Shown here one piece after another: positions 17,928 through 26,371 of a stretch of DNA of 53,034 nucleotides. Within the stretch, counting starts at the first letter, position 1; each line of letters begins with the position of its first letter. Both the position numbers and the translations under genes were made by a program. Source of the DNA: Pseudomonas juntendi (GTDB lineage Bacteria > Pseudomonadota > Gammaproteobacteria > Pseudomonadales > Pseudomonadaceae). Location of the stretch: assembly GCF_009932375.1 (NCBI RefSeq), contig NZ_BLJG01000153.1:1-53034 (forward strand). The letters run 5' to 3'. The notes below the pieces were generated by a model. It saw only the letters and a list, made by a program, of their open reading frames with translations. It did no database searches and was not told the DNA's origin.

Positions 17928-18905
17928 TTACTGCAGTTCTGGGGGAATGCTGGAAACCACCGGTGCGCCTGCCTGGTTTTCGACCGGTACGGCAATTTCT
18001 ACCGGCATGCCATCTTCTGCAGCCACCACATCACGCACCATGTCCCAGTTCATGCGCAGGTTGTTGGCCAGGTCTTCGCGCTTGAGCAAGGCATTGATGA
18101 CAGCGGTATGCTTGTCGACTACCGACGGATTACCCTGGTCATCCAGCGGGGTGTGTGCCTCGAGGTACACCTTGCCGCCACTGATACCAAACTTGTAAGG
18201 CTCGTTGATGATGCGCACCGGCGTACCCACCGGCACCAGCTTGGACAGTTCCAACACGTTGTTGTTGAGCATGCGGAAGCAACCGTGGCTGGTGCGCATG
18301 CCGATACCGAACTTCTTGTTCGAACCGTGGATCAGGTAGCCCGGCACGCCCAAGGTGAACTTGAATGGCCCCAGTGGGTTGTCCGGGCCTGCCGGCACCA
18401 CCGCAGGCAGGATATCGCCGTCTGCCGCGTGCTCTTTGCGGATGGATGCGGGCGGGGTCCAGGTCGGGTTCGGCGTCTTGGCGATGATCTTGGTGTTGGC
18501 GATCGGCGAACCCCAGCCTTCACGACCGATACCGAGCGGGAAGGTGTACACCACGTTTTGACCTTTCGGGTAGTAGTACAACCGGTACTCGGCCAGGTTG
18601 ATGACCACGCCTTCGCGCGGGCCCGGTGGCAGGATGTAGCGGGTGGGCAGGATGATCTCGGTGCCGGCGCCCGGCAACCACGGGTCCACACCCGGGTTGG
18701 CAGCGATCATTTCCAGGTAGCCGAGGTCGTTGGCGGTGCCGATATCGGCGAAGGTGTCCTCGTACTTGGCCTTGATCACATGCACCTGGCCGACGATGTC
18801 TTCACCAGGAGGTGGCAGTGGCAGCTCCAGCGCAGCAGCGGGGCCTGCTACCAGCAGGGCGGCCAGGGACAGGCTACGGGTGACGGCAGGAAAGCGCGGC
18901 AACAT
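17928..18905 (-). CDS. Periplasmic L,D-transpeptidase (YkuD domain)
   Basis: 325 residues. An N-terminal signal peptide (about 1-25, LSLAALLVAGPAAA) is followed by a LysM-like stretch (VIKAKYEDTFADIGTANDLGYLEMIAANP...IILPTRYILP). The YkuD catalytic domain covers about 98-235, with His193 in IHGSNK and the active-site block SHGCFR (Ser206-His207-Gly208-Cys209, Arg211). These enzymes make 3-3 crosslinks or attach Braun-type lipoprotein to peptidoglycan. The adjacent convergent oprI gene encodes just such a lipoprotein, so attachment of OprI is an attractive but unproven role. Confidence 0.92.
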   Translation of the reverse strand: MLPRFPAVTRSLSLAALLVAGPAAALELPLPPPGEDIVGQVHVIKAKYEDTFADIGTANDLGYLEMIAANPGVDPWLPGAGTEIILPTRYILPPGPREGVVINLAEYRLYYYPKGQNVVYTFPLGIGREGWGSPIANTKIIAKTPNPTWTPPASIRKEHAADGDILPAVVPAGPDNPLGPFKFTLGVPGYLIHGSNKKFGIGMRTSHGCFRMLNNNVLELSKLVPVGTPVRIINEPYKFGISGGKVYLEAHTPLDDQGNPSVVDKHTAVINALLKREDLANNLRMNWDMVRDVVAAEDGMPVEIAVPVENQAGAPVVSSIPPELQ

Positions 18906-19018
18906 CCGGTAAATCCTTCGAAAGGTGGGTCAAGAGAATCGATTGTACACCTGCACTGGTGCCAGCGGGAGGCATTGCTGAGCGGCAAGCGTTTCAGATG
19001 ATGAAAGGTGCGAGTCGT

Positions 19019-19309
19019 TCAGCTGCCGTGCAGCTCAGGCCACACCGGACGCATGCCCCGCCGCTGGGCATCGAGGATGGCCCGGCACAGTTCGCACAGG
19101 CGGCCATCGCGATAGATCGAGCGCGGCACCCCCGACCAGCGCGGTTGCGCGGGCAGCAGCCCTCCGCACAAGGTACGGTCTACCGGCACACCCAACTCGA
19201 GCTGCCGTGCCACCAGGTGCACGCGGACCTCCTGGCAGGCAAACAGGTCAAGCTGCTCATCGGGCTCGATCAATTGGTAGGCGTACAGGGACCAGGCGGG
19301 GCGCGGCAT
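19019..19309 (-). CDS. Conserved hypothetical protein, small, cysteine-containing
   Basis: 96 residues from the ATG at 19309 (MPRPAWSLYAYQLIEP); an upstream in-frame ATG at 19339 would add ten residues and neither has a strong ribosome binding site. No family recognised. It is acidic in its first third (EPDEQLDLFACQEV) and has a CxxC pair in RLCELCRAIL near the C-terminus, plus a CGG. It lies 58 bp downstream of tesA on the same strand and may be co-transcribed. Codon usage looks like the neighbours, which supports a real gene. Confidence 0.6.
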   Translation of the reverse strand: MPRPAWSLYAYQLIEPDEQLDLFACQEVRVHLVARQLELGVPVDRTLCGGLLPAQPRWSGVPRSIYRDGRLCELCRAILDAQRRGMRPVWPELHGS

Positions 19310-19367
19310 CGGTGGCACTCGAAACGGGGGGCGCAACATTAGCCGAAAGCTGCCCCCGTTTAAAGCA

Positions 19368-19973
19368 TCACAGCAAGGGTTTTATCGCCGGCCAGGCATT
19401 TTCCAGCAAGCGCTGCTGGGCACCCTGGGCCGGATGAATGCCATCAGCCTGCATCAACTCTGGCACACCCCCTACCCCTTCAAGGAAAAACGGCACCAGC
19501 GGGACCTTTTTGTCCGCCGCCAACTGCTCATACACGTTGGCAAACGCACGGGTGTAGCGCACACCATAATTGGGCGGCAGGCGCATGCCCAGCAGCACCA
19601 CTTTGGCGCCAGCCTGCCGCGAGCGCTCGATCATCGAAGCAAGATTTTGTTGCAATTGCGCAGGCGGCTGCCCGCGCAGGCCATCGTTGCCGCCCAGCTC
19701 CAGTACCACCAGGCTGGGCTTATGCGCTGCAAGCAGCGCAGGCAAGCGCGCCTGGCCACCCGCACTGGTGTCGCCACTGATCGACGCATTGACCACCTTG
19801 GCGTCGAAACCTTCCTTCTCCAGCCGGGTCTGCAACAGAGAGACCCACCCCTGGCGGCTATCCAGGCCAAAACCGGCGCTGATACTATCGCCAACCACCA
19901 GCAACGTTCCCGCCGCCGCGCTCTGGGCCAGGCAATACAGGGCCAGACCGGCACTCAGCCACCTTATTCGCAT
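19368..19973 (-). CDS. tesA: TesA, periplasmic arylesterase / acyl-CoA thioesterase I
   Basis: 201 residues. A signal peptide (1-21, ending AQSAAAG) exports it to the periplasm. SGNH-hydrolase motifs are complete: GDS with Ser30, ISGDTSAGG, LGGNDGLRG with Asn96, and the Asp177/His180 pair in ADGIHP. The family hydrolyses thioesters and esters. The start is the ATG at 19973; in-frame ATGs at 19985 and 19997 lie inside or next to the divergent ABC gene start, and the family normally begins at the signal peptide. It is divergent from the ABC ATPase gene by only 10 bp. Confidence 0.93.
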   Translation of the reverse strand: MRIRWLSAGLALYCLAQSAAAGTLLVVGDSISAGFGLDSRQGWVSLLQTRLEKEGFDAKVVNASISGDTSAGGQARLPALLAAHKPSLVVLELGGNDGLRGQPPAQLQQNLASMIERSRQAGAKVVLLGMRLPPNYGVRYTRAFANVYEQLAADKKVPLVPFFLEGVGGVPELMQADGIHPAQGAQQRLLENAWPAIKPLL

Positions 19974-19983
19974 CGGATTCTCC

Positions 19984-20667
19984 ATGGGCCCCAGCATTCT
20001 CGTTGCGCAGAACCTTAGCAAAGTGGTCCCCAGTGCGGAAGGTGACCTCGCCATCCTGCACGCCCTGTCCCTCGACCTGGCCCAGGGTGACAGCCTGGCC
20101 ATCGTCGGCGCTTCGGGCTCGGGCAAGTCGACGCTGCTTGGCCTGCTCGCCGGCCTGGACCAACCCAGCGCTGGCAAAGTGATACTTGCCGGGCACGACC
20201 TCGGGCCGCTGGATGAAGACCAGCGCGCCCGGGTGCGCGCCGAACACGTCGGCTTCGTGTTCCAGTCATTCCAACTGCTGGACAGCCTCAACGCCCTGGA
20301 GAATGTCATGCTGCCGCTGGAGCTTGACGGGCGCAGCGATGCCCGCGAACAAGCGCGCAACTTGCTTGAACGGGTCGGCCTTGGCGCACGCCTCAGCCAC
20401 ACGCCACGCCAGCTGTCCGGGGGCGAGCAACAACGGGTGGCCATCGCCCGCGCCTTCGCCGCGCACCCTGCCGTGTTGTTCGCCGATGAACCCACCGGCA
20501 ACCTGGACAGCCACACCGGCGAACGTATCAGCGACCTGCTGTTCGAGCTGAACCAGGAGCGTGGCACCACGCTGGTGCTGGTTACCCATGACGAGCGCCT
20601 GGCCCGCCGCTGCCGCCGCCAGATCCGGCTGGACGCAGGCCGCCTGGTGGCAGCGGTGGAGGCCTGA
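19984..20667 (+). CDS. ABC transporter ATP-binding protein (YbbA/LolD type)
   Basis: 227 residues. Walker A GASGSGKST is at 42-50, signature LSGGEQQRVAIARAF near 143-157, Walker B VLFADEPTGNLDS and the switch histidine in VTHD. This is the LolD/MacB-like ATPase class that pairs with FtsX-type permeases and drives envelope transactions rather than classical uptake. The start is the ATG at 19984 (MGPSILVAQNLSKVVPS). Its stop overlaps the permease start by one base. The tesA - ATPase - permease arrangement is also known from E. coli (tesA-ybbA-ybbP). Confidence 0.92.
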   Translation: MGPSILVAQNLSKVVPSAEGDLAILHALSLDLAQGDSLAIVGASGSGKSTLLGLLAGLDQPSAGKVILAGHDLGPLDEDQRARVRAEHVGFVFQSFQLLDSLNALENVMLPLELDGRSDAREQARNLLERVGLGARLSHTPRQLSGGEQQRVAIARAFAAHPAVLFADEPTGNLDSHTGERISDLLFELNQERGTTLVLVTHDERLARRCRRQIRLDAGRLVAAVEA

Positions 20668-23174
20668 TGAAACACATGCCGCTGTCCCGCCTGTGCGGCC
20701 TGGCCCTGCGCCAGTTGCTCCGCGACCTTCGTGCCAGCGAAGTGCGGGTGTTGTTCTTCGCCCTGCTGGTAGCGGTGGCAGCCAGCACCGCCATCGGCTA
20801 TTTCGGTGCCCGCCTGAACGGCGCCATGCAACTGCGCGCCAGCGAATTCCTTGGCGCCGACCTGGTGTTGCAAGGCAGCGCCCCGGCCCGAGAACAACAA
20901 CTCGCGGCCGGCCAGGCACTGGGCTTGCGCCACGCTCAGGTGGTCGAGTTCACCAGTGTGGTCGGCGGCGATAGCGGTATCCAGCTGTCCAGCGTGAAAG
21001 CGGCCGACAGCGCCTACCCCCTGCGTGGGCAGCTGCGCAGCGCCGCGGCCCCATATGGTGCTGAACGCCCGGGTGGCGGGCCGGCGCCCGGTGAAGCATG
21101 GGTGGAACCGCGCCTGTTGGCAGCCTTGGGGCTGTCGATAGGCGACAGCATCGACGTCGGCATGAAAACCTTGCGCATGAGCCGGGTACTGACCTATGAG
21201 CCGGACCGCGCCAACAACTTCTACAGCCTCACGCCGCGGGTGATGATCAACCTGGCCGACCTGCAGGGGACCGGGGTGATCCAGCCCGGCAGCCGGGTTA
21301 CCTACCGCGACCTGTGGCGTGGCGACAGCGAAGCACTGGCGCAGTACCGCCAGGCAATTGAGAAAGGCCTGGCCGCCAACCAGCGCCTGCGCGATACCCG
21401 CGATGGCAACCAGCAGATCGGCGGCGCCCTGGGCAAGGCAGAACGCTACCTGAACATGGCCAGCCTGGTGGCAGTGTTGCTGGCCGGCGTGGCCGTAGCC
21501 TTGTCGGCCAGCCGCTACGCTGCACGGCGCCTGGACGCCAGTGCCCTGCTGCGTTGCCTGGGCCTGTCGCGCCGGCAGGCCCTTGGCCTGTACTGCCTGC
21601 AACTGGCCATGCTCGGCGTAGTAGCGGCGCTGGCCGGCGCGCTACTGGGCTGGCTTGCCCAGCTGGGCCTGTTCCGCGTACTTCACGGCCTGCTTCCCAG
21701 CGTGGTCCCAGCCGGGGGCGTACTACCGGCCCTGGCCGGCATCGCCACAGGGCTGGTAGCACTGGCCGGCTTTGCCCTGCCACCGATCGCGGCGCTGGGC
21801 CAGGTGCCGCCATTGCGCGTACTGCGCCGCGACCTGTTGCCGATACCGCCCAGCAGTTGGCTGGTTTACGGTGCAGCCCTGTTCGCGCTAGGCCTGATCA
21901 TGTGGCGGCTGAGCCTGGACCTGCTGCTGACCTTCGCCCTGCTGGCTGGCGGCCTGGTTGCTGCGCTGTTGCTCGGTGGCCTGCTGCTGCTCGGCTTGCG
22001 CAGCCTGCGCCGCTTGCTGGTCGGCGCCCCGCTGACCTGGCGCCTGGGGTTGGGCCAGTTGCTGCGCCACCCCATGGCCGCCGCTGGCCAGGCGTTGGCG
22101 TTCGGCCTGATCCTGCTGGCCATGGCCCTGGTCGCCCTGCTGCGGGCAGAATTGCTCGACACCTGGCAGGCCCAGCTACCCAAGGATGCGCCCAACTATT
22201 TCGCCCTGAATATCCTGCCAGACGACCGCGAGCCGTTCGCTCAGCACCTGCAGCAGGTCAACGCCGTCGCGGCCCCGCTGTACCCGGTGACACCGGGGCG
22301 GCTGGTGCAGATCAACCAACAACCGGTGCAGCAGATCGTCAGCAAGGATTCGGCAGGCGAGCGCGCCGTGCAGCGCGACCTCAGCCTGACCTGGGCCGCC
22401 GAACTGCCCGAAGGCAATGCATTGACAGCCGGGAGCTGGTGGCAAGCATTGCCCGGCGAACACGAAATCCCCGGGGTATCGGTGGAGGCAGAGCTGGCCA
22501 AGAGCCTGAAGCTTCAGACTGGCGACCTGCTGACGTTCGATATCGGCGGCCAACAGCGCCAAGCCAGGGTCAGCAGCTTGCGCAGTGTGCATTGGGACAG
22601 CTTCCAGCCCAACTTCTACATGATCTTCCAACCCGGCACCCTGCAAGGTCTGCCGACCACCTACCTGACCAGCTTCTACCTGGCGCCGGGGCACGACCTG
22701 GACGTAGTGACCCTGTCACGTGCGTTCCCGGCAGTGACCATCCTGCAGGTCGATGCCCTGCTCGACCAACTGCGCAGCATCCTCGCCCAGGTGACCCTGG
22801 CCGTGGAATATGTGCTGCTGTTCGTGCTGGCGGCAGGGCTGGCGGTACTGTTCGCCGGTTTGCAGGCAACGCTGGATGAGCGCATTCGCCAAGGCGCCCT
22901 GCTGCGTGCACTGGGCGCGCCCAGGCCGCTGCTGGTCAGGGCACGGCGGATCGAGTTCGGCCTGCTCGGGGCAGCCAGCGGGTTGTTGGCGGCCGTGGGT
23001 TGCGAACTGATCACCCTGGTGCTTTACCGCTATGCCTTCAACCTGCAGTGGGGGCCGCACCCCTGGTTGCTGTTGCTGCCATTGACAGGGGCTTTGCTGG
23101 TAGGCGGCGCGGGGGTGATAGGCACGCGGCGGGCGCTCAATGCCAGCCCTTTGGCGGTACTGCGGGACACTTGA
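20667..23174 (+). CDS. ABC transporter permease, FtsX-like (YbbP type)
   Basis: 835 residues. One N-terminal membrane segment (about 28-48) precedes a large periplasmic region. A first FtsX-type membrane bundle lies around 260-500, then a second periplasmic region (about 500-700) and a final FtsX domain with three helices near 715-830 (YVLLFVLAAGLAVLFAGLQATLDERIRQGALLRALGAP is characteristic). It is the membrane partner of the ATPase just upstream, overlapping by one base. The substrate is unknown; the genetic link to tesA suggests lipid or envelope handling. Confidence 0.9.
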   Translation: MKHMPLSRLCGLALRQLLRDLRASEVRVLFFALLVAVAASTAIGYFGARLNGAMQLRASEFLGADLVLQGSAPAREQQLAAGQALGLRHAQVVEFTSVVGGDSGIQLSSVKAADSAYPLRGQLRSAAAPYGAERPGGGPAPGEAWVEPRLLAALGLSIGDSIDVGMKTLRMSRVLTYEPDRANNFYSLTPRVMINLADLQGTGVIQPGSRVTYRDLWRGDSEALAQYRQAIEKGLAANQRLRDTRDGNQQIGGALGKAERYLNMASLVAVLLAGVAVALSASRYAARRLDASALLRCLGLSRRQALGLYCLQLAMLGVVAALAGALLGWLAQLGLFRVLHGLLPSVVPAGGVLPALAGIATGLVALAGFALPPIAALGQVPPLRVLRRDLLPIPPSSWLVYGAALFALGLIMWRLSLDLLLTFALLAGGLVAALLLGGLLLLGLRSLRRLLVGAPLTWRLGLGQLLRHPMAAAGQALAFGLILLAMALVALLRAELLDTWQAQLPKDAPNYFALNILPDDREPFAQHLQQVNAVAAPLYPVTPGRLVQINQQPVQQIVSKDSAGERAVQRDLSLTWAAELPEGNALTAGSWWQALPGEHEIPGVSVEAELAKSLKLQTGDLLTFDIGGQQRQARVSSLRSVHWDSFQPNFYMIFQPGTLQGLPTTYLTSFYLAPGHDLDVVTLSRAFPAVTILQVDALLDQLRSILAQVTLAVEYVLLFVLAAGLAVLFAGLQATLDERIRQGALLRALGAPRPLLVRARRIEFGLLGAASGLLAAVGCELITLVLYRYAFNLQWGPHPWLLLLPLTGALLVGGAGVIGTRRALNASPLAVLRDT

Positions 23175-23217
23175 GGCTGCATGTGCCGGCCCGGCGTCCG
23201 GGCCGGCACATGCAGCC
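23175..23217. terminator. Perfect 20-bp inverted repeat, bidirectional terminator
   Basis: Arm GGCTGCATGTGCCGGCCCGG (23175-23194), 3-base loop, and its exact reverse complement (23198-23217). It fills the 48-bp gap between the convergent permease and greB genes and starts at the base after the permease stop. No T-run is present on either side. Confidence 0.75.
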
Positions 23218-23222
23218 GCAAT

Positions 23223-23696
23223 TCACTGGCCGTAGCTGATGCTGTTCACATACCACGTGGCTTCACCGGTAGGTGTGTGTACCAGCACCTCGTCACCCTC
23301 CTGCTTCTTCAGCAAAGCGCGGGCCATGGGTGAGTCGATCGAGATGTAGTCATTGCGGCCGTAGATTTCGTCATAACCCACGATGCGAAACTTCATGGTC
23401 TCGCCGTCGTCGTTCTCGATCTCGACCCAGGCGCCGAAAAACACCTTGCCTTCCTGCTCGGGCGAATAGGCCACCACCTTCACATCCTCAAGACGCTTGC
23501 GCAAATACCGCACCCGGCGGTCGATCTCGCGCAGCAGCTTCTTGTTGTACTGGTAGTCGGCATTCTCGCTACGGTCCCCCAGCGACGCCGCCCAGGCGAC
23601 CTTCTGGGTGATCTCGGGGCGATAGACCCGCCACAGGTGGTCCAGCTCTTTCTTCAGCGCCGCGTGGCCTTCGCTGGTGATGATGTTGGTGCTCAA
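23223..23696 (-). CDS. greB: GreB, transcript cleavage factor
   Basis: 157 residues. It rescues backtracked RNA polymerase by stimulating transcript cleavage. The N-terminal coiled coil carries the acidic tip SLGDRSENADYQYNKK (about 39-54) and the basic patch; the C-terminal FKBP-like domain ends SYGQ. The GreB-type strongly basic helix RRVRYLRKRLEDVKVV distinguishes it from GreA. The start is a TTG at 23696 with GAGGAG upstream at good spacing; there is no better ATG. That ribosome binding site overlaps the stop codon of the upstream small gene, so the two are probably co-transcribed. Confidence 0.92.
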   Translation of the reverse strand: MSTNIITSEGHAALKKELDHLWRVYRPEITQKVAWAASLGDRSENADYQYNKKLLREIDRRVRYLRKRLEDVKVVAYSPEQEGKVFFGAWVEIENDDGETMKFRIVGYDEIYGRNDYISIDSPMARALLKKQEGDEVLVHTPTGEATWYVNSISYGQ

Positions 23697-23706
23697 CAGG
23701 CGCTCC

Positions 23707-24015
23707 TCAGCGGCGGGTGATCAGGCCCTGGCGCGCGATACGGGTGAGGTGGCCGATGACCTCGGCAGCGTCCTGCGGGCCGGGCGACTGAATGACCGCA
23801 AGGTCGAAACGGTCCTGCCCATACTGCGCAAGATTGCAGGCGTCGTCGGCGAACTGGATCAGGAATGCGCGTGCGTGGCCCTTGCGCCGGGACAGGCCTT
23901 CGAGGTGACGCAAAAGAGTGGGCTGATGCTGGCCGCCGAGCAGGATGCGCGGCGTGCGGGATGCCTGGTGTGCAGGCAGAGGGCTCAAACAGACACTGGT
24001 ACGTGGGCAACTCAT
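23707..24015 (-). CDS. Conserved hypothetical protein upstream of greB
   Basis: 102 residues. No known domain seen. The N-terminal half is basic and rich in Ser, Pro, Gln and His (SCPRTSVCLSPLPAHQASRTPRILLGGQHQ is its general character); the C-terminal half reads like a folded small protein (FDLAVIQSPGPQDAAEVIGHLTRIARQGLITRR). Its TGA lies within the greB ribosome binding region, 10 bp before the greB start, which argues for translational coupling and for a real gene. Confidence 0.6.
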   Translation of the reverse strand: MSCPRTSVCLSPLPAHQASRTPRILLGGQHQPTLLRHLEGLSRRKGHARAFLIQFADDACNLAQYGQDRFDLAVIQSPGPQDAAEVIGHLTRIARQGLITRR

Positions 24016-24178
24016 GGTGCTTCTCTCCGCCTCGCGAATCCCGCTGGGCAGCGGTGGGAGGCGTCACCGAACCAGCGCTTTAGCGGTATTTCGGACGAGC
24101 CGCACAAGGGCCTTTCCTGCGCCCCGCAAGTAGCTGTTTAAATCGGCGCAGGCGGTATGCTAGAGCGATGAGCTTCAA

Positions 24179-24260
24179 GTTGCAAGCGACAAGCCGCAAG
24201 CAGAAGCAGGCCGAGGAAAGGCCCGCCCTTGCTTGCGGCTTGTCGCTCACAGCTTGCAAC
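24179..24260. repeat. Long inverted repeat downstream of the DoxX gene
   Basis: The left arm 24179-24201 (core GCAAGCGACAAGCCGCAAGC) pairs with the right arm 24231-24260 (GCTTGCGGCTTGTCGCT, then TGCAAC after a 7-base insertion). The 29-base loop contains a smaller GGCC...GGCC hairpin. The style matches the AGCTTGCAGC-type extragenic repeats of fluorescent Pseudomonas. It lies 3 bp after the DoxX stop and may end transcripts. Confidence 0.7.
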
Positions 24261-24263
24261 GGG

Positions 24264-24701
24264 TCAGCGGGCGATCAGGCGGTCCAGCGAGAAGCGCCCG
24301 GCACCTTCGATCATCACGGCAACGGTACCGGCGAGCAGCGCCAGGGCAAACTCGTAGCCGTTGTTGGACATGAACAAGCCATTGCCAATGTGCACCGAGA
24401 AAATCGCCACGATCAGGGTCACGCTCAGTGCCAGCGCCGCCGGGCGCGCCAGCAGCCCCAGCACCAGGGCCAACCCGCCGAAGAACTCGGCACTACCGGA
24501 CAACAGGGCCATCAGATAACCCGGCGCCAGGCCGATGCTTTCCATCCACTGGCCGGTGCCTTCCAGGCCATAGCCGCCAAACATGCCGAACAGCTTTTGC
24601 GCACCGTGCGCCATGAAGATGATGCCGACCAGTATGCGGATAATGCTCAGGCCAGCGCCGGCACGGGTGGAAAACAGGGCATTGAGCGTGTTTTTGTTCA
24701 T
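24264..24701 (-). CDS. DoxX-family inner membrane protein
   Basis: 145 residues, four predicted membrane helices (about 18-38, 60-80, 83-103, 115-133). The family signature is visible in RILVGIIFMAHGAQKLFGMFGG and GSAEFFGGLALVLGLLARPAALALS. DoxX proteins are small membrane proteins, some linked to respiratory or thiol redox functions; no specific function can be assigned here. It is a single gene with its own promoter in the AT-rich 24702-24814 gap. Confidence 0.88.
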   Translation of the reverse strand: MNKNTLNALFSTRAGAGLSIIRILVGIIFMAHGAQKLFGMFGGYGLEGTGQWMESIGLAPGYLMALLSGSAEFFGGLALVLGLLARPAALALSVTLIVAIFSVHIGNGLFMSNNGYEFALALLAGTVAVMIEGAGRFSLDRLIAR

Positions 24702-24814
24702 GGCGAAGCGTCCTTGAGGCGATGCAGTTATGTTGAGATGGACGCCATCTTAATCAGTTTCTAAGATATTAAAATCGCAAAAAACCCAACATAGCCATCT
24801 AATAAATCGATACT

Positions 24815-26218
24815 TCATCGCTTGGCTACACGTTCAAGCGCTGCTCGTTCGCGGTTGAATGCCAGGTAGTACTTGTTGACACTGTTGACGAAGTTCACCG
24901 GCCCCATGCCCACCTGCTCCATGGCAATACGCTCGGTCTGGAAGAACCATTGGTTGCCATTGAACCCGCGTCGGCGAGCTTCGGCGCGCATGGCTTGAAC
25001 GCGTTCGGGGCCAAGGTTGTAGGCAGCAAGCACGAACGCCATGCGCTCGCGCTCGTTGATTTTGGGGCTGGCGAAAAACGTGCGGCGGATCAGCGCCAGG
25101 TAGCGCGCGCTGGCCAGCACGTTGCCGTCTACCGTGGCCGTGTTGCTCACCCCCACACGCTGGGCTGCTGCCGGGGTGATCTGCATCAGCCCATGGGCGC
25201 CACCGCTGCCGCGTGCGGCCGGGTTCAGTGTCGACTCCTTGAACGCCAGCGCCGCCAGGTTCAGCCAGTCGATCTGTTGCGCCTGCCCATGCTTCTGCAA
25301 CACGGCCCGCAGCGCTGCCAGACGCCGGCGGTCCTTGCTGGCCAACGGGTTGTGCACCCGATACTGGCGGCGGTAAATCCGCTCGAACGCGGCATCCTGG
25401 TTGTCTGGCGCCCGGTAACCCTTGAGGAAGCGATCGACTGCAGCGAGCAGCTGCGGCGCATCACGCCCGACATACCAGCGCATGGCCTGCGGCGGCCCCA
25501 GCCGCACACCGCTGTGCAGGCGCAGGCGCGGCATCACCCGCGCCCAACGCCGGGCAATAGGCTGCTCCACCACGGTCAGGTGGTAGATGCCGGCCTGGAC
25601 CATCTCCAGCACATCTTCCACGGCCAATGTCGAGTCGACCCACTCCACCTTGATCGGCGGTCGCTTGCGCAGGGCCAATTGCTGGTTGGCCTGCTGGATG
25701 AATGGGCCCGCCGCGCTGGCACTGGTCAATGCCACGGTTCGCCCCGACAGCTGCTCGAGCTTGCTGAAGCTGCGCTCGCCTTTGCGCCCGACCAGTGTCA
25801 GCGGCACCTGATCGAGTAGCGGTGCGCTGCTGCTGACACCGCGCACAGTGCCTGGGTCCAGCAGCTCGCCCGGTGCAGCAAGGTCGCCCTCGCCACGCGC
25901 CAGGGCGCCGAGCAATTGCTCCTTGGCCCGCGGTATGAGCTGCAGCTCGATCTGTTGATCGTCGTCGCTGCGCGCGTTGAGGAAGTGTTCCAGGGCCCGC
26001 AGGCGGTAATACTCGATGCCGACCGGTTCGCCCTTGACCTCGCCCGAGCTATTGCGGCTTTGGTTGACCAGCACCCGCAGCACCTTGCTGCTGCGGATCT
26101 GCTGCAAGTCGCGAACCTTGGCAGGCGCAGGGTTATGTTGCGGCCCTTGGGTTTGCGCAAGGGCCGCCCCGGACAAGACCAGCCCGAGCGCCAACAGGAA
26201 GGTGAGCCAGAATCGCAT
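24815..26218 (-). CDS. Membrane-bound lytic transglycosylase, MltF-like
   Basis: 467 residues. The N-terminal signal peptide (MRFWLTFLLALGLVLSGAALA) is followed by a periplasmic solute-binding-protein-like domain (about 40-290). A C-terminal SLT catalytic domain (about 300-450) carries ALAFKESTLNPAARGSGGAHGLMQITP, with the catalytic Glu in the FKES motif, then LAAYNLGPERV. This two-domain layout is that of MltF. It cleaves peptidoglycan glycan strands. The start is the ATG at 26218, which begins the signal peptide; the upstream extension to 26281 would bury it. It is divergent from tatD. Confidence 0.88.
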   Translation of the reverse strand: MRFWLTFLLALGLVLSGAALAQTQGPQHNPAPAKVRDLQQIRSSKVLRVLVNQSRNSSGEVKGEPVGIEYYRLRALEHFLNARSDDDQQIELQLIPRAKEQLLGALARGEGDLAAPGELLDPGTVRGVSSSAPLLDQVPLTLVGRKGERSFSKLEQLSGRTVALTSASAAGPFIQQANQQLALRKRPPIKVEWVDSTLAVEDVLEMVQAGIYHLTVVEQPIARRWARVMPRLRLHSGVRLGPPQAMRWYVGRDAPQLLAAVDRFLKGYRAPDNQDAAFERIYRRQYRVHNPLASKDRRRLAALRAVLQKHGQAQQIDWLNLAALAFKESTLNPAARGSGGAHGLMQITPAAAQRVGVSNTATVDGNVLASARYLALIRRTFFASPKINERERMAFVLAAYNLGPERVQAMRAEARRRGFNGNQWFFQTERIAMEQVGMGPVNFVNSVNKYYLAFNRERAALERVAKR

Positions 26219-26371
26219 GCGCAAAAAGATCCATTCGGGGGCGGCATACAGGGTCGCACGCCAAGTGATAAATGACGGCAAAAGACCCCGGCCACAGCAT
26301 GAAGTTCTTGGTTTTGTTCAGAAAAACCCGGTTTTTGCTATGCTGGCCGCTCCGCGGCACGAGATACCACC

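Noticed and set aside
19974..21602. Minus-strand open frame extending tesA far upstream
   Set aside because: It runs antisense through the ABC ATPase and permease genes; TesA has a proper signal peptide starting at 19973.
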